Positions 11,286 to 23,810 are shown, numbered from the stretch's first letter. The stretch: DNA of 64,000 bases from Amborella trichopoda (GCF_000471905.2 NW_006499848.1:1529713-1593712), one strand, 5' to 3'. Notes: a model not told the origin generated them from the letters alone. Numbers and translations are program-made.

Positions 11286-12766
11286 TTTCTATTAACATGG
11301 TGATTAAGAAAAAAAGAAAGATAAATTCTATAATTTGGACAATAGAAAAGGTAAGGAGGGGATTAAACGTCATTTTTTGTTTAATTTGAGGGTTCAATGG
11401 GATATCTATAGAATCAAGGGGTTATTTGGGATAATAATTTTAAAGAGAAAGAATATTCATGATAAAACAAGATGCTCAAAATACCCTGAAAGTTACATTT
11501 GTATTTAATCATTTATTTTTATCAATAAATTTTTTTCCTTATTTGTATTTGGTGCCCATATAAGAAGTAGGCAAGTCCCCAAATTTTATATAAAAATAAT
11601 TTATATAAAAAAAAAGAAATAAAAATAATCGCGAGCTGGACATTATAATTGAAATGATTACAAATATTTATTCAGATCAAACAATTGAGAATAGCGATCA
11701 CAAAAGCTTTGGCGCCTCATACAAAAGTTTCCCTCTGTAAAAACCCACATAGGGTCTTAACAAAACCATGCATGTTAAACGATGCCTAATTTCAACTTTG
11801 ACCCCTCAGTAAAGGAAACGAATTGCTCACGTGCTACAGTGAGGTGAAATGTTGGATTTTATGGGTGAACCTGGGGCAATATGAAAGCAGATTGATTAAT
11901 AGTTCTTTACTAATACTAATTGGTGTGCGTTTAAGTTCTTCAAACAAGTTCGTACTTAAGATACATAAAAGCAAACGATCAAATAATTATCTCACATGTA
12001 CGAATACACAAGTACAATAAGATCTAAAGCATCAACACGAGACACAATCAATAAAAAGATGGTGAGCCAACATGCGCCTGTGCACAGGTTAAGGGCGCCA
12101 CTCACGCTAATGCAAAATGCAAAGTATACCTCATAAACCCTCACCCCGATTTCAATGCACGCTTAAGCCTCCTCTCCCTTGAGTTCTAAGAATACAGTGA
12201 AAGAGGGTAAATATAGATTTACTTTCCAAAGCCTATCATTTGAAATGATATTATTTTGAAAATAAAAACTCTTTGTATTCTTTCAAAGCAAAAATACAAA
12301 AGACAGTATTTCTTTTATCAAAGCTAATTTTATTATTTTTCACCATAATATATTAACTAAACCAAAATCAACGAGTTACTAGCATTTAAGCTCATAACAT
12401 AACTGGAAGGCACTTTAAAGTGCAACCATGTTATGAAATTGAACCTTATAGATAATTGTTGTTGATAGATTCAATTTACTGGACTTTTTCCACTACGAGT
12501 TTTTTTTATGATAATATTTACTTGATATAAAGCATTCCCAATAAGAACGGGATTCCAGTATTACATAGATAAGTAAAAAAAAAAAGAGAGAGAAAAGTAA
12601 AGGTAAATCTAAAACAAGGCAGCTTCCTAATATAAACATCCTGAAATCTTAAAAAAGAAATATAGAACCAAGTTGTGGGTGTAGGAAGTGACTTGAAATT
12701 TGGAATTATGAAAGGGATTGACATGATAGCTTACACAAAATATTTATGTTTTGAAAAAATATATAA

Positions 12767-12995
12767 AGAGACCATTTACTTTTAGTATAAAGAGGTCACA
12801 ATTACTCTTGTTCGTCGAGTTTCAAATTGGGTGGTTTTAAGAGTGTCATCAACTAGGCTCGAAGTTTTTTAAAAGAATAAAAATCTCAAACTTCGTGGCA
12901 CATCCTAAACCATCCAAGTTGATATCTAATGAGTATAAGTATTTGCGACCTTGTAAAAAAGATAAATGGTCCCATAATATACAACCTCGTTATGT
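12767..12995 (+). mobile_element. MITE-B copy (shared by both duplication copies)
   Basis: Starts GAGACCATTTACTTTTAGTA and ends AAATGGTCCCATAATATACA. The equivalent copy is at 29563-29790, so it predates the segmental duplication. Confidence 0.65.
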
Positions 12996-13654
12996 CTTAA
13001 TGTTGTTTATATATTTACGTTTTTCAATAAGGCATAACTTGAAATGCATAACAGTTATTACTTAAAAATAAATGCTCTATAACTCCATAATGAGTTTATT
13101 TGAAAATTTCTAATAAATTTCCACTTGAAACGAACGCACTCGATAATTTCCTAATAAAAATACCACATTTAATATCAGGATAATGATAATGTTTGAACTC
13201 AAGCTAAGCTTTATTTTTTTAGATCATCAAATATTTCCTTGGAAAATGCTGACATGCCCACACATCTTATTGCATTAAGTTTTTGAGATTATGTGGTGCA
13301 TATGGTATGATGCTCTTCGTATTTGTGATGTATGTAATATGAGCTTTTAGTATCTGCAATTTTCTCATGAACTAAGATTATTTTATGCTCCTCGGCTAAG
13401 ATATCTATGTGTGAAATATATCTTGCTTTGTCTCAATTATTTATCTTTATACTATATTTATTTTGCTCTATTATTTAACCCACTACAGTGAGATATTGGA
13501 GGCAACCGATAATAAAGGTCATAAAGCTTATTGCTCCAAATAATAAAAACACAATGATAGCAGTTTCTGACATATTATACAAATTGTTTTTGAATATTGT
13601 TTCATTATGTTATTATATGCCTGTTGCATACGGATACATCTGTTGCTGTAGAGG

Positions 13655-13985
13655 TCAGGTGTACCTTCAAATTTGATCATAATATATAATTTTGATGTAA
13701 AATGTTCTTAAGATTATCTCAAAATCTATTTTTATATCTAATTATAAAATTTTAAATTTCAAAAATGGTTAAAATCAAGTAGATCTATAAACATATAAAA
13801 ATCTTGAAAATGGACGGTGTAGATAATATGTTGTAAAATACACTATTTTTTAGACTTAAAATATTTTTATTCTTCATGGTCATACATATTTTTCAACATT
13901 AAAACTACTTTTTCTTATGGATTTTTAACTTGCATCCGTAGCTCTACATTATAAGGTTGCAACCTTATATAAACTTTATATATAT
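13655..13985 (+). mobile_element. MITE-A copy (counterpart inverted in copy 2)
   Basis: Left end GGTGTACCTTCAAATTTGAT, right end GGTTGCAACCTTATATAAAC. It shares the private phrase GTGTAGATAATATGTTGTAA with the reverse complement of 30755-31113. This makes these two the closest pair in the window, although they lie in opposite orientations. Confidence 0.75.
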
Positions 13986-13997
13986 ATATATATATTA
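13976..13997. repeat. (TA)n microsatellite
   Basis: Alternating TA run at the right edge of the MITE-A copy. Confidence 0.9.
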
Positions 13998-14009
13998 TAT
14001 TTAAATTTT

Positions 14010-14260
14010 AGTTTTATTTCTACAAATCCAAATCATATAAAACTTGGGGCGTCCACTCTTCTCATCAAGCGCACCTAAAAAAAAATATTAAAAATTGATT
14101 CACAAAAATTAATTGACCAAACTACTACTAAAATTTTCATAGGTATTTTGGTCCATTTAATTTATATGAATTATTTTTTAAGTATTTTTATTAGTATTTT
14201 TCTATTTTTATCTATAAATCATTTATTTACATATGATGTTGGTGTTTTCAATAAAATAGA
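14010..14260. mobile_element. MITE-D foldback copy
   Basis: Contains TTGACCAAACTACTACTAAA facing GGTATTTTGGTCCATTTAAT, with flanking AT-rich arms. Counterpart in copy 2 at 31240-31500. Confidence 0.45.
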
Positions 14261-14950
14261 AAACTATATTTGTTTCTTTTATTTTTTTCAAAAACCTATG
14301 TATTTGGCATTATTGAAAATAAACTAAAGTACACAAGCCACTCTGTTAGTGATTACCCAAAAACTAGTCCATAGTATAAAAAGGGTCGGATCTCCTAATC
14401 AACATGATCTATTAATTTCTTGAACCATCTCTTTATGAATTTGTACAATCTTATCCAAAATACCTTTTCCATCTCTCCCCATTGTCCCTTTCTAGAGACT
14501 AGATCTCTCTCTATCTCAAGAACACTTTCATAAGCCCATATCGTTTCGTAATTCATTTATGTAGATCTTGTAAGATATAAACCCTTGAACCTTGCATGTT
14601 GGTGTAAACCTAAACGAACTTATATATCAAGATCCAAAAATTAGTTTGAGTTTTTTTTTATGGAGATTTGGAATCTTTGAAGCCCTCTTAATACATTTAG
14701 GGAAAGGTTTCTATGCTTGCCCATATATTTATTAAGAAAAGCATTCTTCAGGAATAGGGAGAATATATTGACACAATTAAGCCTCAATAGGGAGAATATA
14801 TTGACACAGTTAAGCCTTAAAAAAAAGATCAATTAGGTGCTTTAATCAAGAAATAAAGTGTTACTTTTCAAAAATCTTTTCATTTGTGTAATTCCTCAAG
14901 ATTTAGTTTAAAAATGAACAAATTTCCCAACGGGTTTGTGAGGGGCTTTG

Positions 14951-15415
14951 AGCCTTGAATCATATTTTCGCTTTTTAGAGAGAGAAAAACAGGATGTGCC
15001 CAAGTATTATGTGTTTCTTTCCATGGTCTTAAGGATTATAATATATTTCCCTCTGCATAGTAACTTGTATTTATTGCTTATTTTAAATGATTTTAGGCGC
15101 TTTAGAACATCGGTAACCTATTCACAAAGACACGCAGAACATCATATTTATTGCTGAGATAAATGCTACTAGTTCTAAAGAAGAGAATTTGCGATGGAGA
15201 GCCGAATTGTCACCCAATTGCTGACTTAGATGAATTGGTTTTCTTGAATAATATTTTGATTTAGAAGAAATTTGAGAAATATTTTGATTCAGAAGAATAA
15301 GGAGACAAAGTAGGACACGTGACGTGGTAGATTTTATAGGGAGATTTTTTTGGGGATGGAAGCTCTAAAGAATGAAGCAAGGTAACCTGGTAAGAATTCT
15401 ACATGCCCAAGATGC
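14951..15415. other. AT-rich spacer
   Basis: Contains a short repeated phrase (AATATTTTGATT(T/C)AGAAGAA at ~15248 and ~15280). No gene is recognised. Confidence 0.35.
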
Positions 15416-15735
15416 AGATGTAGATTTGGAAGCTCTAAAAAATGCCCATGATCCATGTATAGATTTGGAAGCTCTTCTACATGCCCATGATCCACGTGCA
15501 TATTTGGAAGCTCTAAAAAATGCCCATGATCCATGTACAGATTTAGAAGGTCTAAAAAATGAAACAACCATGATCCATGCCCATGATGCAGGTGCATATT
15601 TGGAAGCTCTAAAAAATGCCTATGATACATGTACAGATTTAGAAGCTCTAAAGAATGAAACAACCATGATCCATGTGCAGATTTGGAAGCTCTAAAGAAT
15701 AAAACAACCATGATCCATGTGCAGATTTGGAATGA
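15416..15735. repeat. Minisatellite, ~40-48-bp units, about seven copies
   Basis: Units combine GATTTGGAAGCTCTAAAAAA and TGCCCATGATCCATGTRCA, some with an inserted GAAACAACCATGATCCATG. Unit lengths are often near multiples of three, so both strands stay open. The - strand ORF 15334-16017 (227 codons) encodes a His-rich repeat of the type ELPNxHxxHGH, and a + strand ORF covers 15372-15695. I do not recognise either protein. The open frames are most simply a by-product of the repeat. Confidence 0.85.
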
Positions 15736-15977
15736 AACAGCTAAACTCTCTGGAAGATAGAGGGAATTGGAAGATAGAGAGAATAAAGAAAGCACAATTT
15801 CCATTTTGTCAAGAGGAAATGGAAAAGACATCCCTCTAGTTTTTCTTGTTTGGAATGAAACAGCTAAACTCTCTGGAAGATGGAGGGAATTGGAAGATAG
15901 AGAGAATAAAGAAAGCACAATTTCCATTTTGTCTGGAGGAAATGAAAACGACAATCCCTCTAGTTTTTCTTGTTCCA
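15731..15977 (+). repeat. ~123-bp tandem duplication
   Basis: Two near-identical units, each starting AATGAAACAGCTAAACTCTC and ending CCCTCTAGTTTTTCTTGTT. They directly follow the minisatellite. Confidence 0.9.
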
Positions 15978-16274
15978 TATCCTTTAAAACTATATGGATT
16001 GTTTTCTCCAAGGTCATATTACCACGTACTAAATTTCATATTCATTCAATTTGTGTAAAAACATTAAAATTAAAATACCTTAAAATTAAAATACCTTGAG
16101 GCGTCGCATCTAAGATCAAACGGTGAATGGAGTAGCTCACTTAAACAAAATTAGATGATTGGATGGTGTAGATCTTCTATAATCTAAGCGAGTATAGAAA
16201 CGATTCCCTTAAAGGTACACCTTAAAATTATTTCAGCTCTAACTACTATTTAATACTTACATATATTTTTTTAT

Positions 16275-16335
16275 GAATTCATATAACTGACCCCAATTAG
16301 TTAGAAAAAAGTTATGATAACGACAATGATGCATT
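16275..16335 (+). repeat. RTE LINE 3' tail
   Basis: TATAACTGACCCCAATTAGT then TAGAAAAAAGTTATGATAAC and GACAATGATG, a decayed RTE 3' end with tail. Confidence 0.6.
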
Positions 16336-16454
16336 TTTTATTAATTAAATCCTACTTAATTTCATTGAAACGTACCCAACCTTATTGCAATGTGGTTTAG
16401 AAATTGAGAGGCACTGGCCTTACAAGACACTACCCTCCCACGTGCCCATCTTTC

Positions 16455-16548
16455 TCCCTTTCTTCTGCCTTAATCATTAAACCCCACCAAGCCCATTAAC
16501 CCCCTTTCTTCTACCTTAATCATTAAACCCCACCAAGCCCTTTAACCC
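16455..16548 (+). repeat. 46-bp tandem duplication
   Basis: CTTTCTTCT(G/A)CCTTAATCAT then TAAACCCCACCAAGCCC, twice in a row. Confidence 0.85.
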
Positions 16549-16659
16549 ATAAGCTTTAAACCTTTGAAGCTTGAATCCAATCCACTTGAAGTTTGGCAAA
16601 CGAAGTGAAGTTTATAGAATATTTCATCTTGGAGACTTCGATTGGAACAAGTGAACAAG

Positions 16660-16915
16660 AGGGACATTTTGATAATTTAACCTACTTATACCCTTACTTG
16701 TTTTGATTCCTAAATATCACTTTTATTAAAAAATCTTGTTCTAGGTTTTGGAAACCAAGAACAATTGGAGTATTTTGATCATTGCACCCTACTTAAACCA
16801 TCTAAGACAAAAATATCACTTTTATTAAAAAAAATATTGTTCCAGGTTTTAGAAACCCAGAACAATTGGGGTATTTTGATAATTGCACCCTACTTAAGCC
16901 ATCTAAGACATATGA
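16660..16915 (+). repeat. ~120-bp degenerate tandem repeat
   Basis: AAATATCACTTTTATTAAAA followed by a CTTGTTCTAGGTTTTGGAAAC-type phrase and a TTTTGAT(A/C)ATTGCACCCTAC phrase, repeated two to three times. The first unit also matches 32535-32650. Confidence 0.75.
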
Positions 16916-18799
16916 TATAAATATCACTGCTTTTTTCAATGCTCCAAATTTGGAATATAATAGTTTAAATGAAAAATACTTGGTCTAGATTTAAAACTAA
17001 AAAAAAGGTATTTAGATTATTTAACTCAATTGAATTAAGTGGCTCAAATTACTAAAGTTTGACCAGTCCAGGCACTTACAAGAAAACATTGTTGAGGCAC
17101 CTAAGTGAAAAGATATTTAACTACTTGACGAATTAGTTGATTTAATTATCTTGTTGTTATCTAACTTTGAGAAATAGTTTTACTCCCAATTTGAGAAATA
17201 GTTTTACTCCCAATGATGTTTGGGATAAATAGCACCCATCATGACATCATTATATTTTTTGAGAGGGGCAACGGCTAATAATTTTTTCGTTAAGAAATTA
17301 TCAAGAATCATTCAGTGAAATTACATGGAACTCTTATTTGTGTTGAAGGATTTGCTGCTAGTTAGCGTGTCCCATTTTTTGATTTGGTAGGTGAGGCACT
17401 TTGGAGTTTTAGTTTGAGAGATGATAATTGGTGTTCTATTTTATTAGGATGATCATTGGTCTTCTTTTATTTTGTTTTGATTGATGAGGCACATTTCAAA
17501 ACATAGCCAGCTACGATCGCTTTTTCTTCTCAATTTTTCTATTGAGATTTCAAATTCTTCTTTTGTTTTAACTGTTTCTGGGATGAGCTTTGGCTAATTG
17601 AAAGATAAGATGAAAAAGTCAGGGCAGAAATTGAAAGATAAGATGAAGAAGTTTGGGCAGAAATTGAAGGATGTGAAGAAGAAGTTTAACACAGAAAAAA
17701 GAAATTGAAAAAAATATATTTCTCTCCCCCATGAAAAAAATATATAGGTACTTATATTTTATTTTATTTCTCTATTGATCATTAAAATGTTTTTCTGTAG
17801 CCTTATAGATATTAAAAAAATCTTTTTGCTCTGGCTTTTGGATTCTACATAAAACAATCCTCTTATCCTTGGAAATCGACTCCATGAAATGTATAAGTTT
17901 TCTTAATAAATATTAGGCATGATTGATTACAAATACATGTCTAACTTTTCTTAATAAATTTTAGGCATGTCGTCTTTTATAGATTCGATGTACGGTAGTT
18001 TGTTTTTTCTAAGTTCTCCATCATAACAACAACATGGTTGTTGGTTTTTTTACCAATGTGCCTACACTACACTCGTGGTATGTCATTTGTAGTCCTTTTG
18101 TGTCATTTTAATGTTGCTTATTGTTGTTAACGTGTGGATATGTATCATATTAATATTAATGCATATTATGGATATGCATCTGTATGGATACATATCTCTT
18201 GACAAGATTTATGCATCAGTAAAGTTCTTGGATCTTGTGGCTAGTGGCCAGTTGCATTCATCTTTTGAATTTTGTTTTGGACAAGTCCTATCCACCGTTT
18301 CTAATATTTAGATATTAGAGATTAAACCGAGAGCTAAAAAGGGTGATGACCTTACCATCTTATGCTCGGGTTATGATAGGTAGGCAACCAATGTAAAATC
18401 TTGTCAAAACTTATCATGAATCCTAAACCAACAATATCTATTAATGCTATGGTGTTCCCCAAAAGCTACGTGTTGTACAAGAACTCGAACTTATCATGAA
18501 TCCTAAACCTACAATGTCTGTTATCTGTTAATGCTAGTGTTCCTCAGAAGCTACATATTGTACCCGAACACTGTACCAGAACTCGGGTATAATAAGAAAT
18601 GAACACGGGATAGCTAGGGCATTCCCTAGAAGCTACGCGTTGTACCGGATCTCGAGTATAGTGAGAAATGAGCAAGGGTTATCTAAGATGTTCCCCAGAA
18701 GCAATGCGAGGGCATGGTTGCGGTGAAAAATAGGAAAGGGTTCTCACAATATCTGTGTGGTGAAAAATAGGCAAGGGTTCCCACAATATCCTGAATGAA
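16916..18799. other. Spacer, possibly including RTE 5' untranslated sequence
   Basis: No gene recognised. From ~18400 to 18790 there are degenerate repeats of GAACTCG, AACTTATCATGAATCCTAAA, GAAGCTAC and GGTGAAAAATAGG(A/C)AAGGGTT phrases. These may be the 5' leader of the RTE LINE that follows. Confidence 0.35.
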
Positions 18800-18939
18800 T
18801 GTGGGTAAAGAAGCTAATCTAATATAATATGATTTGTTTAGCCACATGGAATATAAGAATACTTATAAGAAAGAGTATAAAGTTAGTGGATACAATGAGA
18901 CATAGGAGAGTAAACATAAAGAAAAAAAACTAAAGAAAT

Positions 18940-19440
18940 AAATAGGTATAAACTTTGGTATGCATGATACAATAATAATAGAAATGGCGTAGGCATAATA
19001 GTAGATAAAGATCTAAAAGATGAAGTAGTTAATGTCAAAAGAATAGGTGATATATTCCTATTAATTAAACTTTTATTAGGGGAAAAGATAATTAACATAA
19101 TTAGTATTTATGCACTACAAATAGGATTAGATGACATAATTTAGAGATAATTTTGGGAGGACATAGATGGATTAGTCCAAGACATCTCAAATGGGGAGAC
19201 GACTTTCTTAGGAGGGAACTTAAATAGTCATATAGCAAATAATAGTAGAGAATATGAAGGGGTATATGGGGATGTGGGTTTGGGAAAGAAATGATGTTGG
19301 TAAGACTATTCTAGATTTCGTTATGGCCTAATAACAAACACTTAATTTAAAAAGCGATATGAATATTTAATAACTTATAAAAGTGGATCATATAAAAGCC
19401 AAATAGACTTCTTCGTAGTTAAAAATGTAGATTGACCATC
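18940..19440 (+). pseudogene. RTE endonuclease domain remnant
   Basis: Conceptual + strand translation shows NGVGIIVDKDLKDEVV (the family's GVGIVVD block), IINIISIYALQIGLD (usually SAYAPQ.G.D), TTFLGGNLNSHI (usually GDFN, so the catalytic GD is degraded) and SGSYKSQIDFFVV (the conserved SQIDFV block). Several stops interrupt it. It would have nicked target DNA for retrotransposition and cannot do so now. Confidence 0.75.
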
Positions 19441-20159
19441 ATGTAAAGAATATAAAGTTATGCCAAGAAAGAGTTTGACTGCCCAATATAGGGATGGTGA
19501 TTCTGGACGTCTTCATAAAGACATGGAAGAGAAGGGGAGAAAGTAATAGATGTCCAAGAACTATGTGGTGGAATTTAAAAAATAAAAAAATAAATTTATT
19601 CAGGGATAAATTAGTTAAAGAAAGAAAATGGAACTCTAAAAATGATATTGCAATATGGAATGAGATAGTTGACTGTATCAAGAAAGTGACAAAAGAAGTT
19701 TTAGGATAATCTAGAGGGAAAAGAAATGTCGATAAAGAAACTTGGTGGTCGGGTGATGAGGTTCAAAAGGCCATTAGCAAAAAACGATCATATCATAAAA
19801 CTTGGTAGTGTAATAGAAATGATTGAAACTTAGAATAATATAAAAACGCTAAGAAAAATGCTAAACAAATAGTAAGTAAAGCTAAACTTAAGGCATATGA
19901 TAATCTATATAATAAACTGCGAACAAGAGAAGGTGTAAAAGATGTCTTCAAATTAGCAAAAATAAGAGAAAAAAAGTGTAGGAATCTAAACAGTATTAAC
20001 TACATCAAGAGTGATGATCAAATGGTCTTAGCGAATGATAACGAGATCAATGAAAGGTGGAGAGTTTATTTTCAATAATTATTAAATGACGAACACAATG
20101 GGAACAAAGTTGTAGAAATAAATGATAGCAGAGATCATAGATGCATTCATAGGATTAGG

Positions 20160-21360
20160 ATATCAGAAGTAAAATAAACTTTGAAAATGATGAAGATAGA
20201 AAAGACTTTAGGATCGGATAGTATCCCAGTAGAGATTTGGAAGTGCATAAGGGAAATTAGCATTGACTGGCTGACGAAGTTGTTCAACAAGGTGTTGAGA
20301 ACAAAAAAAATGCCAGATGAGGAAAAGTATTGTGTTACCTAATTACAAGAACAAATGAGACATACATAATTGTGCGAACTATCGAGCGATCAAGCTCATG
20401 AGCCATACTATAAAGCTTTGGGAGACAGTGATTGAGCAACGACTAAAGCATGAAACGAGTGTATCAAAAAACTAATTTGGTTTTATGCTAGGGAGGTCAA
20501 CAATCGAGGTTATTTTTCTACTTAATCAACTGATCTAAAAGTTTAGGGCGAAGGGAAAAGACTTTTACATGGACATGATTAGAGATATGTATGATGGAAA
20601 GCTAACTAGTGTACGAAGAACTAGTGGAGAAATTGGTGAATTTTAAATGACGATACATCAAAGGTCAGCATTGAACCCGTACATCTTTGTTTTTGTCATG
20701 GACGACTTAACTAGACACTTACAGAATGCGGTACTATGGTGCATGTTGTTCACAGATTACATGGTGTTGATTGGTGAGATCCGAAACAACGTCAACATAA
20801 AGTTAGAACTTTATAGGGATGCTCTATAATCCAAAGATTTTAAAATTAGCTGGACGAAGATAAGTGTATATGGAATGCAGGAAGTAGTTAAGATTGACGG
20901 CCAAGAAGTATAAAAAAGATCGTACTTTCGATATCTTAAGTCGATAATCCAGGAAAATTGAGAGATTGAGGAAGATGTTGTATACAGAATTAGAGCTGGG
21001 TGCGCGAAGTGGAGATATGCAACTGGAATTCTATGTGATCGCCACATACTAACAAAGCTGAAGCGCAAGTTCTATATGACAGCTGTAAGACCAGTTTTGC
21101 TCAATGGGGCAGAATGTTGGGCGGACAAAAAACCAATGTACCCATAGAATGAGTATAGTCGAGATGAGGATGTTGAGATGGATGAGTGGCAAGACAAAAA
21201 GGGAAAGAATTCGAAATGAATCCATTCGTGAAAATTTAGGTGTAGTACTAATAGGCAATAAGATGTGAGAGAGTAGGCTTAGGTGGGTTGGCCATGTGTG
21301 GCACTGACCTAGTACAATACATGTTAGGAAGTGCAAGTTAGTTCAAGTAGAAAGATTACA
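20160..21360 (+). pseudogene. RTE reverse transcriptase and C-terminal remnant
   Basis: Shows GSDSIPVEIWKC (the usual G.D.IP.E.WK motif), then HQRSALNPYIFVFVMDDLTR (usually [17 protein letters not shown]), then WCMLFTDYMVLIGE where the family has [10 protein letters not shown]. The catalytic aspartate pair is therefore lost. It continues with KLELYRDAL, VVKIDGQEV, ECWADKK and LRWVGHV, the conserved RTE tail. Longest open piece is 20647-20829. Confidence 0.8.
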
Positions 21361-21540
21361 AAAGGCAAGGGATAGACCCAAAAGGACATAGTTGGAAGTT
21401 GTCCAAAAAGAAGCAGGGACTTATGGCCTCACTGAAAGTATTGTCTTTAATAGAGCATAATGGAGGACCAAAATTCGTGTAGCCAACCCCAATAAATTGA
21501 AAAAACACTATAATGATGATGATGATGATAATGATAATGT

Positions 21541-22264
21541 TCATCTCTTAGGTCAGCAGCGTCTATGTGGAAAAATGAGTATCTTACCTTTTCATCCTAT
21601 CTTGGAGGACTCGGCCTTGGCAGACTTAATCGGGGTGACTCGGACTGGGTTACTCGATCTCGGCATGAGCGAAGCTGAGTACTATGTACTGATTTTTTAT
21701 ACATTTTTATCTGCAACTATATTCATTTTTATTAAAAAATTACACACTCACCAAAGTTTCGTGCAACAACTTCTGTTTGAGGTACCATAGCATTTAACCA
21801 GTTTATTGATTGGGTACTTATGACAAGTATAAGTATCTTATTTTATATAAACCTTCCTTACCTTTGTTATTCTATTTTTTGAACACTATATCTTGTATGG
21901 GTTGATGGCGACTACGTGGAAAATTCTTAGTATCTTGTATTTATCGATGTAATTTATATTGATGTGTTTATGTTTCATTTGGTTATAAATAAATTATAAA
22001 TTCATTTGATGTTCATGTATTAGTTGGCGTTTTGGATTGTTTAGTTAGAGTGATGCTAATTCGGGTCTGGGTTTTTGTAGTTTTGGGTGATGCTAATCAG
22101 GGTTTTGGGTTTGTCGTCTGTACTCTCGGATTTAGATTTTGGGTTTTTTTGTTCGGATCTAGATTTTGGGTTTTTTGGTTAGAGAGATGTGAATTGGGTG
22201 AAGGAGGCGGATTGTGATAGGTAGGAAGCCAAATCGAAATTTTGCCAAAACTTTTCACTACTTA
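21541..22264. other. Unassigned spacer
   Basis: No gene. A GGGTTTTTG/GGATCTAGATTTTGGG-type low-complexity stretch lies at ~22060-22200. Confidence 0.35.
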
Positions 22265-22550
22265 TGCTAAGGCATTAATTGGGAAAAGGCTATGATGATT
22301 ATGACAATGATGATAGGGTATTCATTGAGCGTATGATCCTTCATATAGCAGAATGGCAGATCAGGATTTGTGCAGCGGATCCCAAATAATTAGAAATATA
22401 GTTCGAAAAAAGCATGAAATGAGAGAGGTTAGTTGGAAAAGGGCTCTGATGAAGATGCGAGATGTGAGTTAAAGTTTGTGTAGCCGACCCCCAAATAGTT
22501 AAAAAAAAATAATTGAAAAAAAAAAGAAGCAATCATAATGATGAGAGATG
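22265..22550 (+). repeat. Cluster of RTE LINE 3' tails
   Basis: Three successive decayed tails: TTGGGAAAAGGCTATGATGA (~22279); GCGGATCCCAAATAATTAGA (~22376) then GGGCTCTGATGAAGATG (~22442); and GTAGCCGACCCCCAAATAGT (~22480) ending in AATCATAATGATGAGAG. They indicate repeated insertion into older tails. Confidence 0.6.
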
Positions 22551-23436
22551 TGAATCGGAGTTTTGGGTTATTTACGTTTGTGCATCATGCTAATTCGGTT
22601 GTGATGATAGTGCTTTGGAAAAGAGTTGGTGAAAACTTGAGCTTGGCATGAGATTGGTCTCCGGTTTCCTATGGTACTTAAAACCATTACCTACCTTTTA
22701 AATACATGTAAAAAATATATTAATTGGATTTTATGCACTGTTTCTTACATTCACTATAAAAAAATTATTTTCGAGTTATATTTCTTTTACCTTTTTTACA
22801 TATTTAATACCTTTCTTTCATCCACTATGAAAGTTATTTTCGAATTATTTTTCTTTTACCGTTTTTTACTTATTTAATACCTGTAGAGTATTAGAGTCTT
22901 TCTATAAAGAGATTCTCAATGTCCATTATACAAGCTTGTCATATATAGGCAAATAAGAGATTACGAGAATATAAATAAATTATAAATACCTAAACTATAC
23001 CCAGACTTACAATAAAATACATGATGTTGTACCTATCTTTCCCATATGTAACTTCTATAATTAATCAAGGAAAGAGAATATGTACATTTTTTTAACACTC
23101 CCCTTCAAACTCAAGATGATCTAGAGTCTGGACAATAAGTAAACTGGTGATAGAAATAAATTTTAGAACCATGCTCTAAAATCCAAAGACTTCCCATGCT
23201 CAAAGTATTTTTTGGACGAGGTTTTGAGGTGAGGCTTTACTTTTTAAACAAGTCCTAGGCCTTATAGAAACTGCAATATGAGTAATCAAAACTGCAATTG
23301 AAATTTTGGATAAAGACATGTTTAGAGAGAGCAAGATATTGGTAATATTACGAGAGGGATATTCAATTGACATAAAAAAAGTGGGGTACAATTTATTTAG
23401 TTATTGGTGTTAAGTTTAAATACAAATATTATACAC
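22551..23436. other. AT-rich spacer
   Basis: Contains an imperfect repeat of TTTCGA(G/A)TTAT(A/T)TTTCTTTTAC (~22768 and ~22839). No gene recognised. Confidence 0.35.
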
Positions 23437-23810
23437 ATATGATCATCATCGTCAAAGATTTTTCCCAACTAATTGGGGCGAGCTACATGAATCATGATAT
23501 GCCATTATGCTCTATTAAGGTTCATACTCTTAGTAACGCCATAGATCTCCATATCTTTTCTCACTATTTTCAACTATGTCCTTTTGGCCTTGTACCTGTT
23601 TTTAGCCTTATACTTGAACTAACTCGTATTTCTTAATAGTTGCTATACTGGGTCAGCACTACACATGGCCAGCCCACATAAGTCTGTACTCTCTCATCTT
23701 ATCGCCTAATGGTGTCACACCTAAATTTTTTCTATTGCATACAGTTCGAATTCTATCCCTTCTTGTCTTGCCACTCATCCATCTCAAACATTATACACAT
23801 AATATATAAT
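23437..23810 (-). mobile_element. RTE LINE 3' fragment
   Basis: Reverse of the family 3' end: ATCATCATCGTCAAAG tail, then CCCAACTAATTGGGGCGAGC, then the complement of the C-terminal region (TCTTGTCTTGCCACTCATCC). 5' truncated. Equivalent in layout to 37482-38870. Confidence 0.75.

Larger units (their letters stand above)
10597..14950 (+). repeat. Segmental duplication, copy 1
   Basis: Collinear with 23874-32520. Shared blocks in order: AATGCCAAACATGATGTTCC (~10609 and ~23887); GAGAGA-rich stretch (~11165 and ~24175); ACAAGTACAATAAGATCTA (~12009 and ~28672); CACTACAGTGAGA (~13481 and ~30650); TACCCAAAAA plus GGTCGGATCT (~14354 and ~32005); GTAATTCCTCAA (~14889 and ~32469). No gene lies inside. 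It is shorter than copy 2 because it lacks the L1 LINE, the 29814 MITE and a ~450-bp piece near 31450-31900. A related block (TTTGATAATTTAACC) continues at ~16665 and ~32540. Confidence 0.85.
18800..21540 (+). mobile_element. RTE-clade LINE, long but dead copy
   Basis: A single degraded ORF runs in order: APE-type endonuclease (~18950-19440), linker, reverse transcriptase (~20160-20950), RTE C-terminal region (~21000-21360), then the 3' end GTAGCCAACCCCAATAAATT and a GATGATGATGAT tail ending near 21540. This is the layout and short 3' repeat tail of plant RTE elements. Many stops and frameshifts are present. Confidence 0.85.

Noticed and set aside
15416..15735. CRISPR-like regularly spaced repeat
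   Set aside because: Units are directly adjacent with variable length and no unique spacers, in plant nuclear DNA. It is a minisatellite.
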